Positions 10,317-21,400 of a DNA stretch of 64,000 nt are shown here, piece after piece. Both the position numbers and the translations under genes were made by a program. The notes under the pieces were generated by a model that did not search any database, had not been told where the DNA came from, and saw only the letters and a list, made by a program, of their open reading frames with translations. This stretch comes from Lingula anatina (taxonomy: Eukaryota > Brachiopoda > Lingulata > Lingulida > Lingulidae), in contig NW_019775401.1 in assembly GCF_001039355.2 (NCBI RefSeq), positions 1 through 64,000 of the forward strand, in the 5' to 3' direction. Position 1 is the stretch's first letter, and the number at the start of each line of letters is the position of its first letter.

Positions 10317-11150
10317 ATTAGGATTCCCCATAGGGGAATACTATTGTTTTTGGTAGTATTATTATTATAGTTATTCTTTCCGCGCGTTTTTTTTCGCAAA
10401 AAATCTGAAATAATTATCATAGGTAGCCTATGGCAAGAATATGCCACAGAACCAGTTTCAGTGCCCTTGACCTACTTTTCAAGGTCACAGGGGCTTTTAA
10501 AGGCAAATTTTGTAAAATTTGAAATTGCCATTATGCCTAAAGTATAAGCCATATGGCTAAGGGCCTTATGGCCAGTGATACTGAGGTGAATCCACAGATA
10601 ATGACCTACTTTTATGCAATAAGGTCAAGGTCAAGGTCGCTAATGGCCAAACGGGCTCAAAAAAGGTTTGTTTCCGAGATCTCAAAAACCAAAAGGCCCA
10701 GAGCCCCAATCATAGTGGCAAATGATGCCCTATATATTTATCTAAGGTTAGCCGTACTTTGGTAGCGACTGCCTAATTACTTTTTTAAATATCGATTTTT
10801 AAAAATTTATCACATTGCAGAAATCTTGAGTTTGGCAATTTCTCTAAGAAACACTGGTTTTTGGTCATAGCATGCTATAGTAAACTACCCCAAACATATA
10901 CCCAAAACCCCCAAATCTAATGTCAAATTTGACCTTGACCCTCATTTTCAAGGTCATTTGGCTATTTCATGGAGAAATATTGAAATACTGAAGTGGGCTA
11001 AAAGTGATGCTTTGTTGCCCCCCCCCCCCCCCCCCCCTTATTCGCACATGCTTTTTCAGAATATGGGATCAAATTTAACCCATGACCTTCACATTACCTT
11101 GTAAGAGCATTTCCACACCTATTTTGCAGGGGAATCCTCCGCCACTGGCT
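10317..11150. mobile_element. Unclassified interspersed repeat with AGGTCA motifs
   Basis: The ends carry GGATTCCCC in opposite orientation (10321-10329 on the plus strand; about 11129-11137 on the minus strand), suggesting short inverted repeats. The left end also holds the palindrome ATTCCCC-ATA-GGGGAAT (10323-10339). The body contains four perfect TCAAGGTCA sites (10479-10487, 10625-10633, 10930-10938 minus, 10948-10956), a composition common in invertebrate repeat families. The poly-C run (11018-11037) lies inside. No coding capacity is recognisable. Confidence 0.4.
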
Positions 11151-11654
11151 TTAGCCAGTTGCAGTCTAGTTTGAATTAGTTTCTTCTGTATGAAATTCAT
11201 GGTACATTACCATAATAATACCGTAATCTAATGTAAAGAGAACTGGATTTGCTTTAGATTGTTTTAAAGAATACTTGAAGTAGATTGAATATATTTCATT
11301 TTCATTTTAGTGGTTTGTACATGTACTGTATATAGTATAATATGATATGTTAAATAAAATGCTACAGTATTTGTCATCCTTAACCATTCCTTTATGACCT
11401 CCATCAAGTACCTGTAGGTTATGGTTTTGGTTCTGTTAGTCTGTTAGCAACATTATGCATGAAGTACTAGTAGTCGGCCAGTTTTATAGAAATGTTCAGA
11501 ATAGATCAGAAATGCGTTAACTTTTTTGGTGATGATCCATTAAGAAATTAGGATTAGCTAATAACTCAGTAAAACAGCTTTTGTTTTTTCTTTTTCTTTT
11601 ATGCTCCAAAGGTGCCTTAACTTTTATAGTCATTTTTTTGTAATTATAGGAAAG

Positions 11655-14600
11655 ATGTCTACTGTGAGGTGTACCCTTCCCATGCAGGCAGGCATTTGTG
11701 ATAGTGGAGAGAAGGAGGAAGATGAGGATAAAAGCAGTGGTTTGTGGACAATACCTTTTTCAGTGATAAATAATAGAAAATGCGCAAGTGTTAAGATCTA
11801 ATTTTCATTTGTTATTACATGTGTGAGTGTGTTTCATTGTAAGTATACTGCAAAAAAAATGTTTGAAGGAATCTAACTGTTTGATAGTTTACACATTTTG
11901 GTTTTAACAAAAAGCCATTGCCTGCCTCTGCGCCCCCCCNNNNNNNNNNNNNNNNNNNNNNNNNNNNNNNNNNNNNNNNNNNNNNNNNNNNNNNNNNNNN
12001 NNNNNNNNNNNNNNNNNNNNNNNNNNNNNNNNNNNNNNNNNNNNNNNNNNNNNNNNNNNNNNNNNNNNNNNNNNNNNNNNNNNNNNNNNNNNNNNNNNNN
12101 NNNNNNNNNNNNNNNNNNNNNTCTTTCTTTATAAACACAAAAGGAAAATCAGTTTACTTTTTATTCTCCAACTTGCTTGAATGATTCATAGGACTAATAG
12201 ACAGTTCCAATTAGAAAAACATTCTGATTAGATTGTTTTTCTTGAAGTTATGAAGTTTTTTTTTACCAATTTTTTACTTTTTACATATAAGCATTGTAGT
12301 TGTTACATTTTGTTACTGTTCATAATAATAAAAGTAGTACAAGGTTACAATTTGGTGGGGATTATGTTCTTAAGCTTTACTATGTCATCAACATTGACAA
12401 AAAATTTTGTGCACTGTCATCATAAACACAATAAAAAAAAGAACCATGTTACTTATTAATCTCATCCTTTAATTATTCATAGGACTAAAATGCAGCTCAT
12501 CAGCTGATTGCATTTCATTTGTCGAGTTTATTTCACATATTGGCATTTTCCCTATGTGATTTTCAATTTCAGTGGATATTTAGCCCTGTGCATTATTTAA
12601 TATCATATAATATCACTGTTTCTGTCAGTTTCAGTATTTGACAGTATTGATATTTTGAGCATTTTTTTTCTTTTTCATTTTTTCTTGGTGATTTTTTATT
12701 ATAAAATTCACATGAATAAAAAGTGTAGTGGCTGGTTATCCAATTCCTTGGATTAGGTTGACTTTTGAAGTTTTCATATCTTTTTTTTTTTCTCATTAAG
12801 TTTTTTGCATAGATGAAAACATTGAATTTATCTTAATATTTAAATTCTCTAAAAATTGATATCATTAATTTTTCAGATAAACAAAAGGGTCATAAAGTGT
12901 GGACTTCTGATGATTCAGGTCTGATTATTTAAAGTCTTAGACATGTTGCTAATTTGAAGTGTGTGCTTTAAGTTTTTAATATTTTGAGGTGCAATGTAGA
13001 TCTACATTTGTGTTAAATAAGCTTCATAGTGAGAGGCTCATTGTTTATATACATATATTGTGTATATTTTAGGTCAAATGGATAGTGGGTTAGAGACAGA
13101 TGTAGTACGCTCCGGCTCCTCAGAGGATGTAGAACCAGATGCTGCACCCTTTAGCCCAACGTCTGCTTTTGCTCCAACCATTCCCATCAAACTTCCTGCA
13201 AAATTCTCTCAGTCTTTGTTATCAACCAAAGAGAGCCCCAGTGATGACAAAGAAGATGACACAAGTGGAATCCAACCTAGTGATGATGTCAACAGCTTAG
13301 ATTCTGGTATACACTCATTAAGTGTTTCTGACATTGATGAGAAAGACTTGCCTCTGAAATTACGTATTCCACAGTATGATGCCTTGCTGCTCTATGATGA
13401 AAGAGATAAGACTGATGCTTTGGAGTTGAGGGACATACTGGAGACAGATGACAAGTTACTTCTGAAAGATAAAAGCCACATAAAAATTTGTACCACAGAC
13501 GATGAGGTTTTCTGTGAAATCCAGTCTGACCTCCAGCAAATTGATACTGCAGTGGAATGTAGCACTTTCATACTGATGTACATGTCGGAACATTTTGTTG
13601 GTGACAAATGGCTAGATTTACAAAGAGATGAGATAATAATGACTTGTATTTCTGAAGAAGAGAAAAAATGGTGTGTCATTCCATTGTGGACAGTCCCTAA
13701 GAGAAAAGCACCTTTCAAGATTCCATTTGGTTTGCGTTCATTGAGGGGGATTGACATTGGATCAATAGACCAGTATTTCTACAGGAGTGTGAAAAATGTA
13801 TTTGATGCTAAACTGTCTCAAAAGGAAAAACGCAGAAAGGCACTTGAAGATGAAAAGCAGACTGTAATTGAGAAGCTAAAGCAAAAAAAGCAACTGGCAC
13901 AGAAACGTCTTGAATTTGAAAGGGAAGAAGAACAGAAGCAACTTGAAAGTGAGAAAAAGTTATTCTTTGCAAAACAACAGAAAGAAGCTCAAGATGCTGA
14001 GCATCACAGAAAGTTTGAAATTTTATATCAGCAACTTCAAACATCAAAACAAACACAAAACCATTTACTACAGGAAGAAATATTAAGGCAAGATAAAGAA
14101 AGACAACAAAAGAGGTACCAAATCAGTATGGAGAAAATTCAGCATGGTGAAATAACAATGAAAAATCCTTCACAACAGCCTATTCCACCAGAAATGATGG
14201 CCTATCAAATGCAGGGGCAGCCATTTCTTCAGCAATACCCAGTGAATCAAGGTCATGCTGGATCACACAACATGAATTTCTATGGACATCCTCCTGTGCC
14301 ACAGTACAGTTGGCCCTATCCAGCACCACCTGGTCATCCTTACTTTGGGGTTCCAGAACCATTCCCGTATCATGGATCACATGGGCAGCCTTATATGGGA
14401 CAGTCACAGCCAGTATTGAATCCTGGATTGCAAGGGTATGGAATGCCTTCTCAACAGCCAGGGTACTCACAATACTCAGGCAGACCCCAGATGCTGGAGT
14501 CCCAATTAAGCACAGTGAGCATGTGTCCACCACCTCAGTCAAATGAACAACAGTGTGAAAGGCAAGAAATACAAAATTCTTCACCAGCAGCCCAGTCATC

Positions 14601-17600
14601 AACCCCTGTGTCAGCTACTAAAACCCCAGATAACCAGACAGGTGGAGGTGGAGTGCAGATGGGTCATGGTGATGATCACCCAGTGGTCACTGCATCACAT
14701 CAAACCAGTGTGTCCCAGCACAATAACATGGCTGCTGCCACTTCACAGGGTGATATCATGGGTACAGAGAGACATGATGGTTCAGATGTGGTGGCTGACT
14801 GTTCTCTTACACCTGTCACTTCAACAGGTGTCCTCTCAACAACTGCCACTGCTGGCTCCTTGACTTCAGTGGTGCCACCCCCCTTATCTATCACAAGAAC
14901 CAACAGGGAGCCCACAGAGCAGGAAGATGACAGCATGGTAGAATCCAGTGAGACAGGGAATGGTGGAGATGAGAAGCTTGAAGATTCCACTGAATTGCCT
15001 ATACATAAAATATCCTCACCTTCCAAAGAATACCGCCCACTGGCAAGAAACAGAAGACAAGGAGAAAGTGCCCAGTTTGTCAAAAGCAAGAAGAAAATGG
15101 GGCTGGATGATGGAGAAAGAGAAATATGTGGTGTTGTGACAGGTGGCCCACAGACTGAAGTCATGGGTGGAGAGTCAGCAAATGCGGGCCATCGTGGAGC
15201 CTCTCCAGTAGCTAGAATGAAAAAAAGAGACCCTGGAGCTGATCATGAAGCCACTGGAAGTCACAGAAAAGGAGAAAATTCTTCTTCATATGAAGAATCT
15301 GATGGCAAATCAGGGCCACACTCCCACAGGAGTTCAAGAGTTGTGAAAGAGGTTCATCACCACTATTATGGTGCACGACCTGAGACCACTTCTAAAGGTT
15401 CTGAGAGGCCTCCAGTAGCCCCTGCCCCTACACCAGCAGCAATTCCCCCACAGCCCCCAACACAGATTATCAACATTTATAACTCTAGTGGGATCCAGAT
15501 TGGGAATCATAACACTGCGGTGGTGGGACAAAGTCAAGATGTCGTCACTGATGGCCCAGAGTCACCACAGGATGGCCAGTCATCACCAATACGACCACCA
15601 GAGGGCCCAGCTTCACCAGACAGTGTCAATGAATGGGACACCACTTTAGACAGAACTTCTGTACAGAAACCTAGCAGTAGCACGTAAGTTTTGTAACAGA
15701 ACTGCATTATATTTTTTGCAATTTATCTCTAACAAATGTAAATTTGCTTGTTTTTTCATGATAGCATGCTTTATGGTATATAGATACATGTATGTTATAA
15801 ATTGACTGCACTTCATTTAATAATCCAAGTGTTTGATAAAACATGTTTTCACTTTTTCAAAAAGGTGAATTGTTAATGTAGAAGATCAATATAAGTGTGG
15901 TAATTTCCTTAACTTCTACTGCAATATTTCAGTCCCTGCAATAGTACAGTCCCTGGTCAAGTACGCACAACCAGCAGAGGTCCTAATTTACCACCTTTAC
16001 TTCCAGGTAATTAGCTTCTTCCTAGTTGGCTTAACTGAGCTGTCCACACTGACAGTCTTCTCTCAGCTAAATCATCTGAAAATATGAAAATTCCTTTGTA
16101 CAAAATTATGACCTATGTCTGGAAAGACCCAGGAGACTGTTTTTATCTTTCTTTGTAATTGACTTTGCATATATTATGATGTGAATAGATTCATTGAACA
16201 TAAGCTCACTAATCTTAAGTACAATTGAAATATAGCTCTGTGATATAAACTTTATTACTGAAATGCAACATTTTATTATTCATACACAGTTAATGAATTT
16301 TTTGTGAAATCTATACAATTTATCAGATTAAAAATTGCCATCTAACTGCTTTGTACAGTGAAATCATCAGGAGAAATGAAGTGTTAAAAGCACAGTAAGA
16401 ATGAACCTTGTAATGACCATGTTCCTTTTTCTGTTGCAGCTAATGGCCTATTAACAGATAGAAACAACCAAGCACAGACACGTGATCAAGACCGTATATT
16501 CCCTGGTCAGGATAATGTCATAGCATACCATGACCAAGAAACTGGCAAGGCAAAAACGCCACACAGCAGTTTACTTTTTCAAGACAATGAAGAATCTACA
16601 TCAACCCATGTCAGCCTCTCAGATTCTGTCGTCCCCAGCATACTACCAGTGGCGACTAAGACACCAGTAGCAACTGCAAAGCCAACCGTTAGAATAAAAC
16701 CTGTTGCTGCAGTCAGTCCTATTAGACCACAGGTAACCCCTGGTAACAGCGGTGATTTGAGTGAGACTGACCCTAAATCAGTATCACATCAGGATGACAC
16801 AATTCCCAAACAGCCAATAGGCTCCAGGGGAGGAAGCCCTGATGTTCAGGGTAATTGGGATCAGACTGCCCTCAAATTACCAGTGGGAACAAATGACACA
16901 CAAATGGCAGTACTTAAGCCATTTGACAGTGTGGATGATACATCTGTCAAACAAGTGGGTGGTGATTCTGAAGAAAATGCTGTGCGGTCCACTGCATCAC
17001 CACCAGTTCACAATGAAATGCTCGCAGGTATTCCATCTCATTTGCGTAATGTAAATGAAAGTGAGCCTGCCAGTGGAGTGAACTTGAGCCACAATTCTTA
17101 TAACATGGATAACCTCTACCCAAGCAACACAGAGGGTGTGGACAGCATTACACAATTGAAGAGACAGGCCCAACAAGAAGATCTGGAATTAAATGTAGGT
17201 CGTGGTTATAATGGAGATGAAAGTGATGAATTTGTAAACCTTGGCACTGAGGCAGTGGCCATGTCCCATAAAAATATAACACATTTAGAGAATCCTGCAG
17301 CTAGCCATCATAGTACTGGACCAAGCAGTGAGCAATCAAGTGAGCAATATATATCCAGAAATCCAAGTGAAGTCAGAAGTGAAGAGAGCGGCTTGGGAGC
17401 CAGCCTTGATGCAAGTGCAAAGAGGATAAAACCAGCATTTGTTAAGCCAAAGTTAGCTGTAGTACCCCCAGCAAATGTTATTGATCCCCAGAAGCATGTA
17501 GTTGAACTTGCCCTGGAAAATCCCCAGGAACAATCTTGTGAAGCATCACAAGTCATGTCTCCTGGCAGCAGTGGTCTGGGAAGAAGTGTGTTAGGTGAGA

Positions 17601-17833
17601 GCGGCTCTCCTGGTCCAGAACACCCAGTGCAATCTCAACTACCACCATCTAAGTTGGCTGAGGGTATGCCGTCGTTTTCTACAGAACCAGTTCATCAAAA
17701 TGTACCAGTAATGAATCCAGTTCAGAATTCCCAGAGGAATGACACTCTTGAGAAAGATACTCTTGATAGTGAAGATGGATCAGAGTCATCAGGAAGAGAT
17801 GCTAATGCTAAGAAAAAATGCATTATTCAGTGA
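11655..17833 (+). CDS. TIR-coiled coil-RHIM adaptor with C-terminal CaaX box (1387 aa)
   Basis: Coding exons 11655-11739, 13073-15683, 15933-16006 and 16440-17833 have matching phases and GT/AG borders, giving 1387 residues. The N-terminus is acidic. A TIR domain spans about 127-275 (YDALLLYDERDKTDA, FILMYMSEHFVGDKW, WCVIPLW), closest in pattern to TICAM/TRIF TIRs. A charged coiled coil follows (about 277-385), then a Pro/Gln/Gly/Tyr-rich part. Near residue 836 is a RHIM: IINIYNSSGIQIGNHNTAVV, with the IQIG core that in RIPK1, RIPK3, ZBP1 and TRIF drives amyloid-type assembly. The last 500 residues are Ser/Pro-rich and disordered. The C-terminus, AKKKCIIQ, is a CaaX box after a basic patch, predicting farnesylation and membrane attachment. 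PTEQED (642-647) fits the TRAF6-binding consensus. The first exon is the least certain: its donor is weak and intron 1 contains the assembly gap; without it translation could start at 13078. Confidence 0.85.
11940..12121. other. Assembly gap (182 N)
   Basis: A run of N flanked by a poly-C tract on the left. It lies in predicted intron 1 of the TIR-RHIM gene and could hide sequence, including an exon. Reading frames crossing it are artefacts. Confidence 1.
15466..15528 (+). other. RHIM-coding segment of the TIR-RHIM gene
   Basis: The segment encodes IINIYNSSGIQIG and the following NHNTAVVG. The tetrad IQIG (15493-15504) fits the RHIM consensus [I/V]-Q-[I/V/L]-G, and the IYNSSG lead-in resembles the vertebrate RIPK1 RHIM. 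Flanking residues are Pro-rich and probably disordered, as is usual around RHIMs. Confidence 0.85.
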
Positions 17834-18489
17834 AGAAAACCATAATAATTGAGTTTGTTTGCATTAAGTAGAAATTGTACTTATTGCCTTAAATTTATGT
17901 GGCATTTTTTAAAAACTTTTTAGAAAAGCAAGTGTCATTAATACTCATGCTGGTTCAGAAAATTTACTGCCACTGCTATGTGTGAAATTGGATTTGAGGG
18001 CACATCATACGCAACAGATCCAGCAATCAATTCAGTTATGCTTCTGCACTCCAGCTAAGAATGTCAGCTCCATATTTCAGTATTTTTCTGTAAATGGATC
18101 CATATAACAATTGTACAGTTTGGCCATAAGGTTTACTGCTGTGTCACATTCATCAAGGATTGCCAAGGGTTTTTGCAGTCTTGTCAGTCATTTTACACAT
18201 TTTAGTTGCTTTGCTTTTATGTTCTAAGAATAGGAAGCAGTAGGCTTATTTAAGTCCCATGACCTTGGTTTATATTGATAATATGTCAAAATTATGGCAA
18301 CAATTGTTGTATATGCTCCTAGTAGCTTCAGTCAATACAGTAAGCCCAAGCACAATAATTGACATATATGTACCAGCATACCAACATAAATGTTTGCCTT
18401 ACATTTCATTTATCTTTGTGTCAGATGTTCTATTGAAGTTTGTCATTCAATCAGATGTAAACAAATATACATTTGCTTTATGGTTGTAA

Positions 18490-18495
18490 AATAAA
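18490..18495 (+). other. Candidate poly(A) signal of the TIR-RHIM gene
   Basis: The first AATAAA after the stop codon at 17833, 657 bases downstream. Later AATAAA words occur near 19158 and 20022, so the 3'UTR end is not fixed. Confidence 0.4.
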
Positions 18496-18499
18496 TGCA

Positions 18500-21400
18500 T
18501 GTACATACTTTTTTCTCTTTAATATGAAAAGGACACGTTCTTGTATTGCCAAGCAAAAAGATGAAAAATGAGCATAAATACTACTGGGAGGCGATGTAAC
18601 ATTTGGGTTTAAAATTCTCTCTTGGGTGTTTAAGTTCTTTTGTGTTGGGGCCTGGTTAAAATGTCATGATATTTAGAATTGTAAGTATTACTGAAGTCCA
18701 CATTTGATGCACAAATGTCACTGAACTTGTTTGATCAAGTTAATCCTTTTCATAGAAAGCTTCAGATGAAAACATCTGAAAAAAACTTTAAAATCTGCCA
18801 TAGACAAAGATTAAGGTTTAAAGAAACATGCTTCTAAAGCAGGTTAAGAGGATTTTTTAAAATCACTATTAATATAAAATATTAAATGTTGTAGATATGT
18901 GTACTTGTATATATTTTAACTTGTATGTTTACTAGAGGATGAGCATTATGTTTGCAATATGTTTCATTGCACATGAGCATACTAAAAAGATTTGTCTATT
19001 GCTGTATTGTTTGTCTTTGATTCAAAGAAAGATGTTTATATAACAGTGTGACTGAAGCAAAGTATAATTTTTCTATATTTAGTTACATGTATGTATCTTG
19101 GACGTGAAGATTCCTTTTTTTCTTGTTATTTAGTACCAAATGCACTCAAACTTCTTAAAATAAAAAAAAAACAACTTAAGTATGGTTGACTATGATATAT
19201 ATGATACATTGCTATAATTTATTTTATGGTTGGATGCTGGTTCTTACATATTTTCCTTATTAGAAAGATTTTACCGGTGTATATCCTCAGAGACCACACC
19301 AAGTTTATTTACGTTTTCTCCCATGTGATGAGACTGTAAAACTTCCAGACTTTGTAGTTGATGAGGGGAAATTACTCTTGCTCTGTATTAGATACCGGTA
19401 CTAGTAGCATGCTACTGAGTCAAATAATGGAGCAAAGATAACGAGGCCCAGGAAAGAATTTCTTCATTAGTTATTTGCATTCAAAATTACTACAAACGTT
19501 TTTATCAAGCAGTGACTAAAAGTCATAGTTATTACTACTCATTGACGTTTCTTCTTCATCTGATTTGTAGCTGTATGATTAAGATTTATGATCCCTTAAA
19601 ATGCTGTGCATTTTCTGTAGCTCCATTAATGATGTACATGCGACCCGTGTTCAATTTTATATGTAAGAGTAAGACAAGGAGTGTATACTAATTGATATCA
19701 TTCAAATATTTAATATAATAGAATTTAATCCCAAGGCAACCTGGCACCAGTGCAACCTGGCACCAGCCTGTGAGCAGGTGGACCATTAATTATGTATGAC
19801 ACTGAAAGAACATTGATTTTTCTAACCAGATAACTTGTCACATAACATGGAGGTTCATTTTGGATGGGTTTGCATATCCAGTGAGATGTTTCGTGCATTA
19901 TTCATGTTACAGTGTTGGTATAGTGGTTTTGTCATTCCTTGCATATAATCAAATCAAAGACGTAATTATGTATATGATTCAAGGCTGGATCATCGCTGTT
20001 GTGTAACGCAGATCGTTTAACCGAATAAATTTTTTCTTGTAAAATTGGATTTTCTGTTTGCTCAGCTTTGTTGAATTTCAAAATGACGTGTATGTAGGAG
20101 CTACGAATATATCATGTTTTTAAAGCCTACTCGCATGCCTGTCACCAGAGATTGAAAAGAAGTAAGGCACACCACCCGTTCTACCGAGCTCTGGAACCTT
20201 CTCCTGGGGCCCCTTGGCAAGTCCTGTTAGTGAAACACAGCCTGAGAAACCAGACACGGCAAGTGCCTAGTTTGCCTCGACGTAGCAAACAGAAGATGTT
20301 TTTTAACATGGGAAATTCAAGTCATCTCCACGAGCGTACTCCCAATCTCAGCCTGCTCTATACACATGTAAGAGTAAGACATTTATCTTGAATTTACGCA
20401 GTTAAGAGTGGGCGCACATGAACAAGCCCTGTGAATAGTGAAATGGGGATTATAATATGTGTTTCTCCATAGAAAACTTAACTATCGGCATACATAATCT
20501 GTGCCAGGGTCGCCATATTATTTACAATGTTTCTTCTAAATATGATAACATAACAATGAGCAGGCCCTTTCAGACAGTGAAAGCCGATTGTCACATCCAA
20601 TGCTGGGATTGGCAGTCGCGATGAAAGGTATCCCTCAATATATGCCGCTTCATGTCAATCAACGGAAAATATCCCACACGACTATCTTTCCGCGAATATA
20701 GTTTGCTATATTGCCTCATTTGCACATGAATGCTGATACGGAAGAATGTTTGAATAGAATGCATATATTTGTAGGAGATCAAGTTGTAATTATAAAAGGC
20801 TCATATTTTGTTTATTTCCATTTTAAAGAGTTTTGGGGAAAGGACCAGTCGTTTGGACTTTTGGGATGTGCGGAATATGTCTATGTGCTCCCAGAAATGT
20901 ATTGATTACTTTTGTGTGATAGGGCTATTTGAACACCTAGTAGCATACCCCAGCAGCATTATTTGTATTTTCATGAACATGCCTGGTAATGGATGGGAGT
21001 AAACTGCATGAAATTTTGAAATGTCCAAGAAGAAACGTGTATAAGGTCCTCTTATTACCCTTGAACTAACTGGTCCAATCCACTAACACTGGAGCACTGC
21101 TAATAAGAGGCATATGCATATATGGAATAATACAGGATACTTAATAAAATACTTCTTTTCACCTGCGAACTGTATTTTACTTATTTATGTATTTGTTTGT
21201 TTGTTTGTTTATTTATCTAATTATTTATTTTGATTTATCTCCTCAAATCCCTCTTCTACTTGTCGCTATGCGCTCTGCTAAATTCTCTGTGTACTACTAC
21301 TACTAATAATAATGATGCGGTTTCTATAATCACCTGGGACATTTCTAATACACATTACAGTCCGCCTGCGGATAATCCACTCTCATTTTCTAAAAGCATC

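Noticed and set aside
11815-12184. Frames crossing the N run
   Set aside because: They consist mostly of unknown residues from the assembly gap.
14872-14910. PLSIT in the TIR-RHIM protein as a pLxIS-type IRF3-recruiting motif
   Set aside because: The last position is Thr, not Ser, and the surrounding acidic/phosphorylation context of TRIF, STING and MAVS is missing.
13392-15537. Several 60-150 codon minus-strand frames across the TIR-RHIM gene
   Set aside because: They lie antisense to a long exon with clear domains; none has a family pattern.
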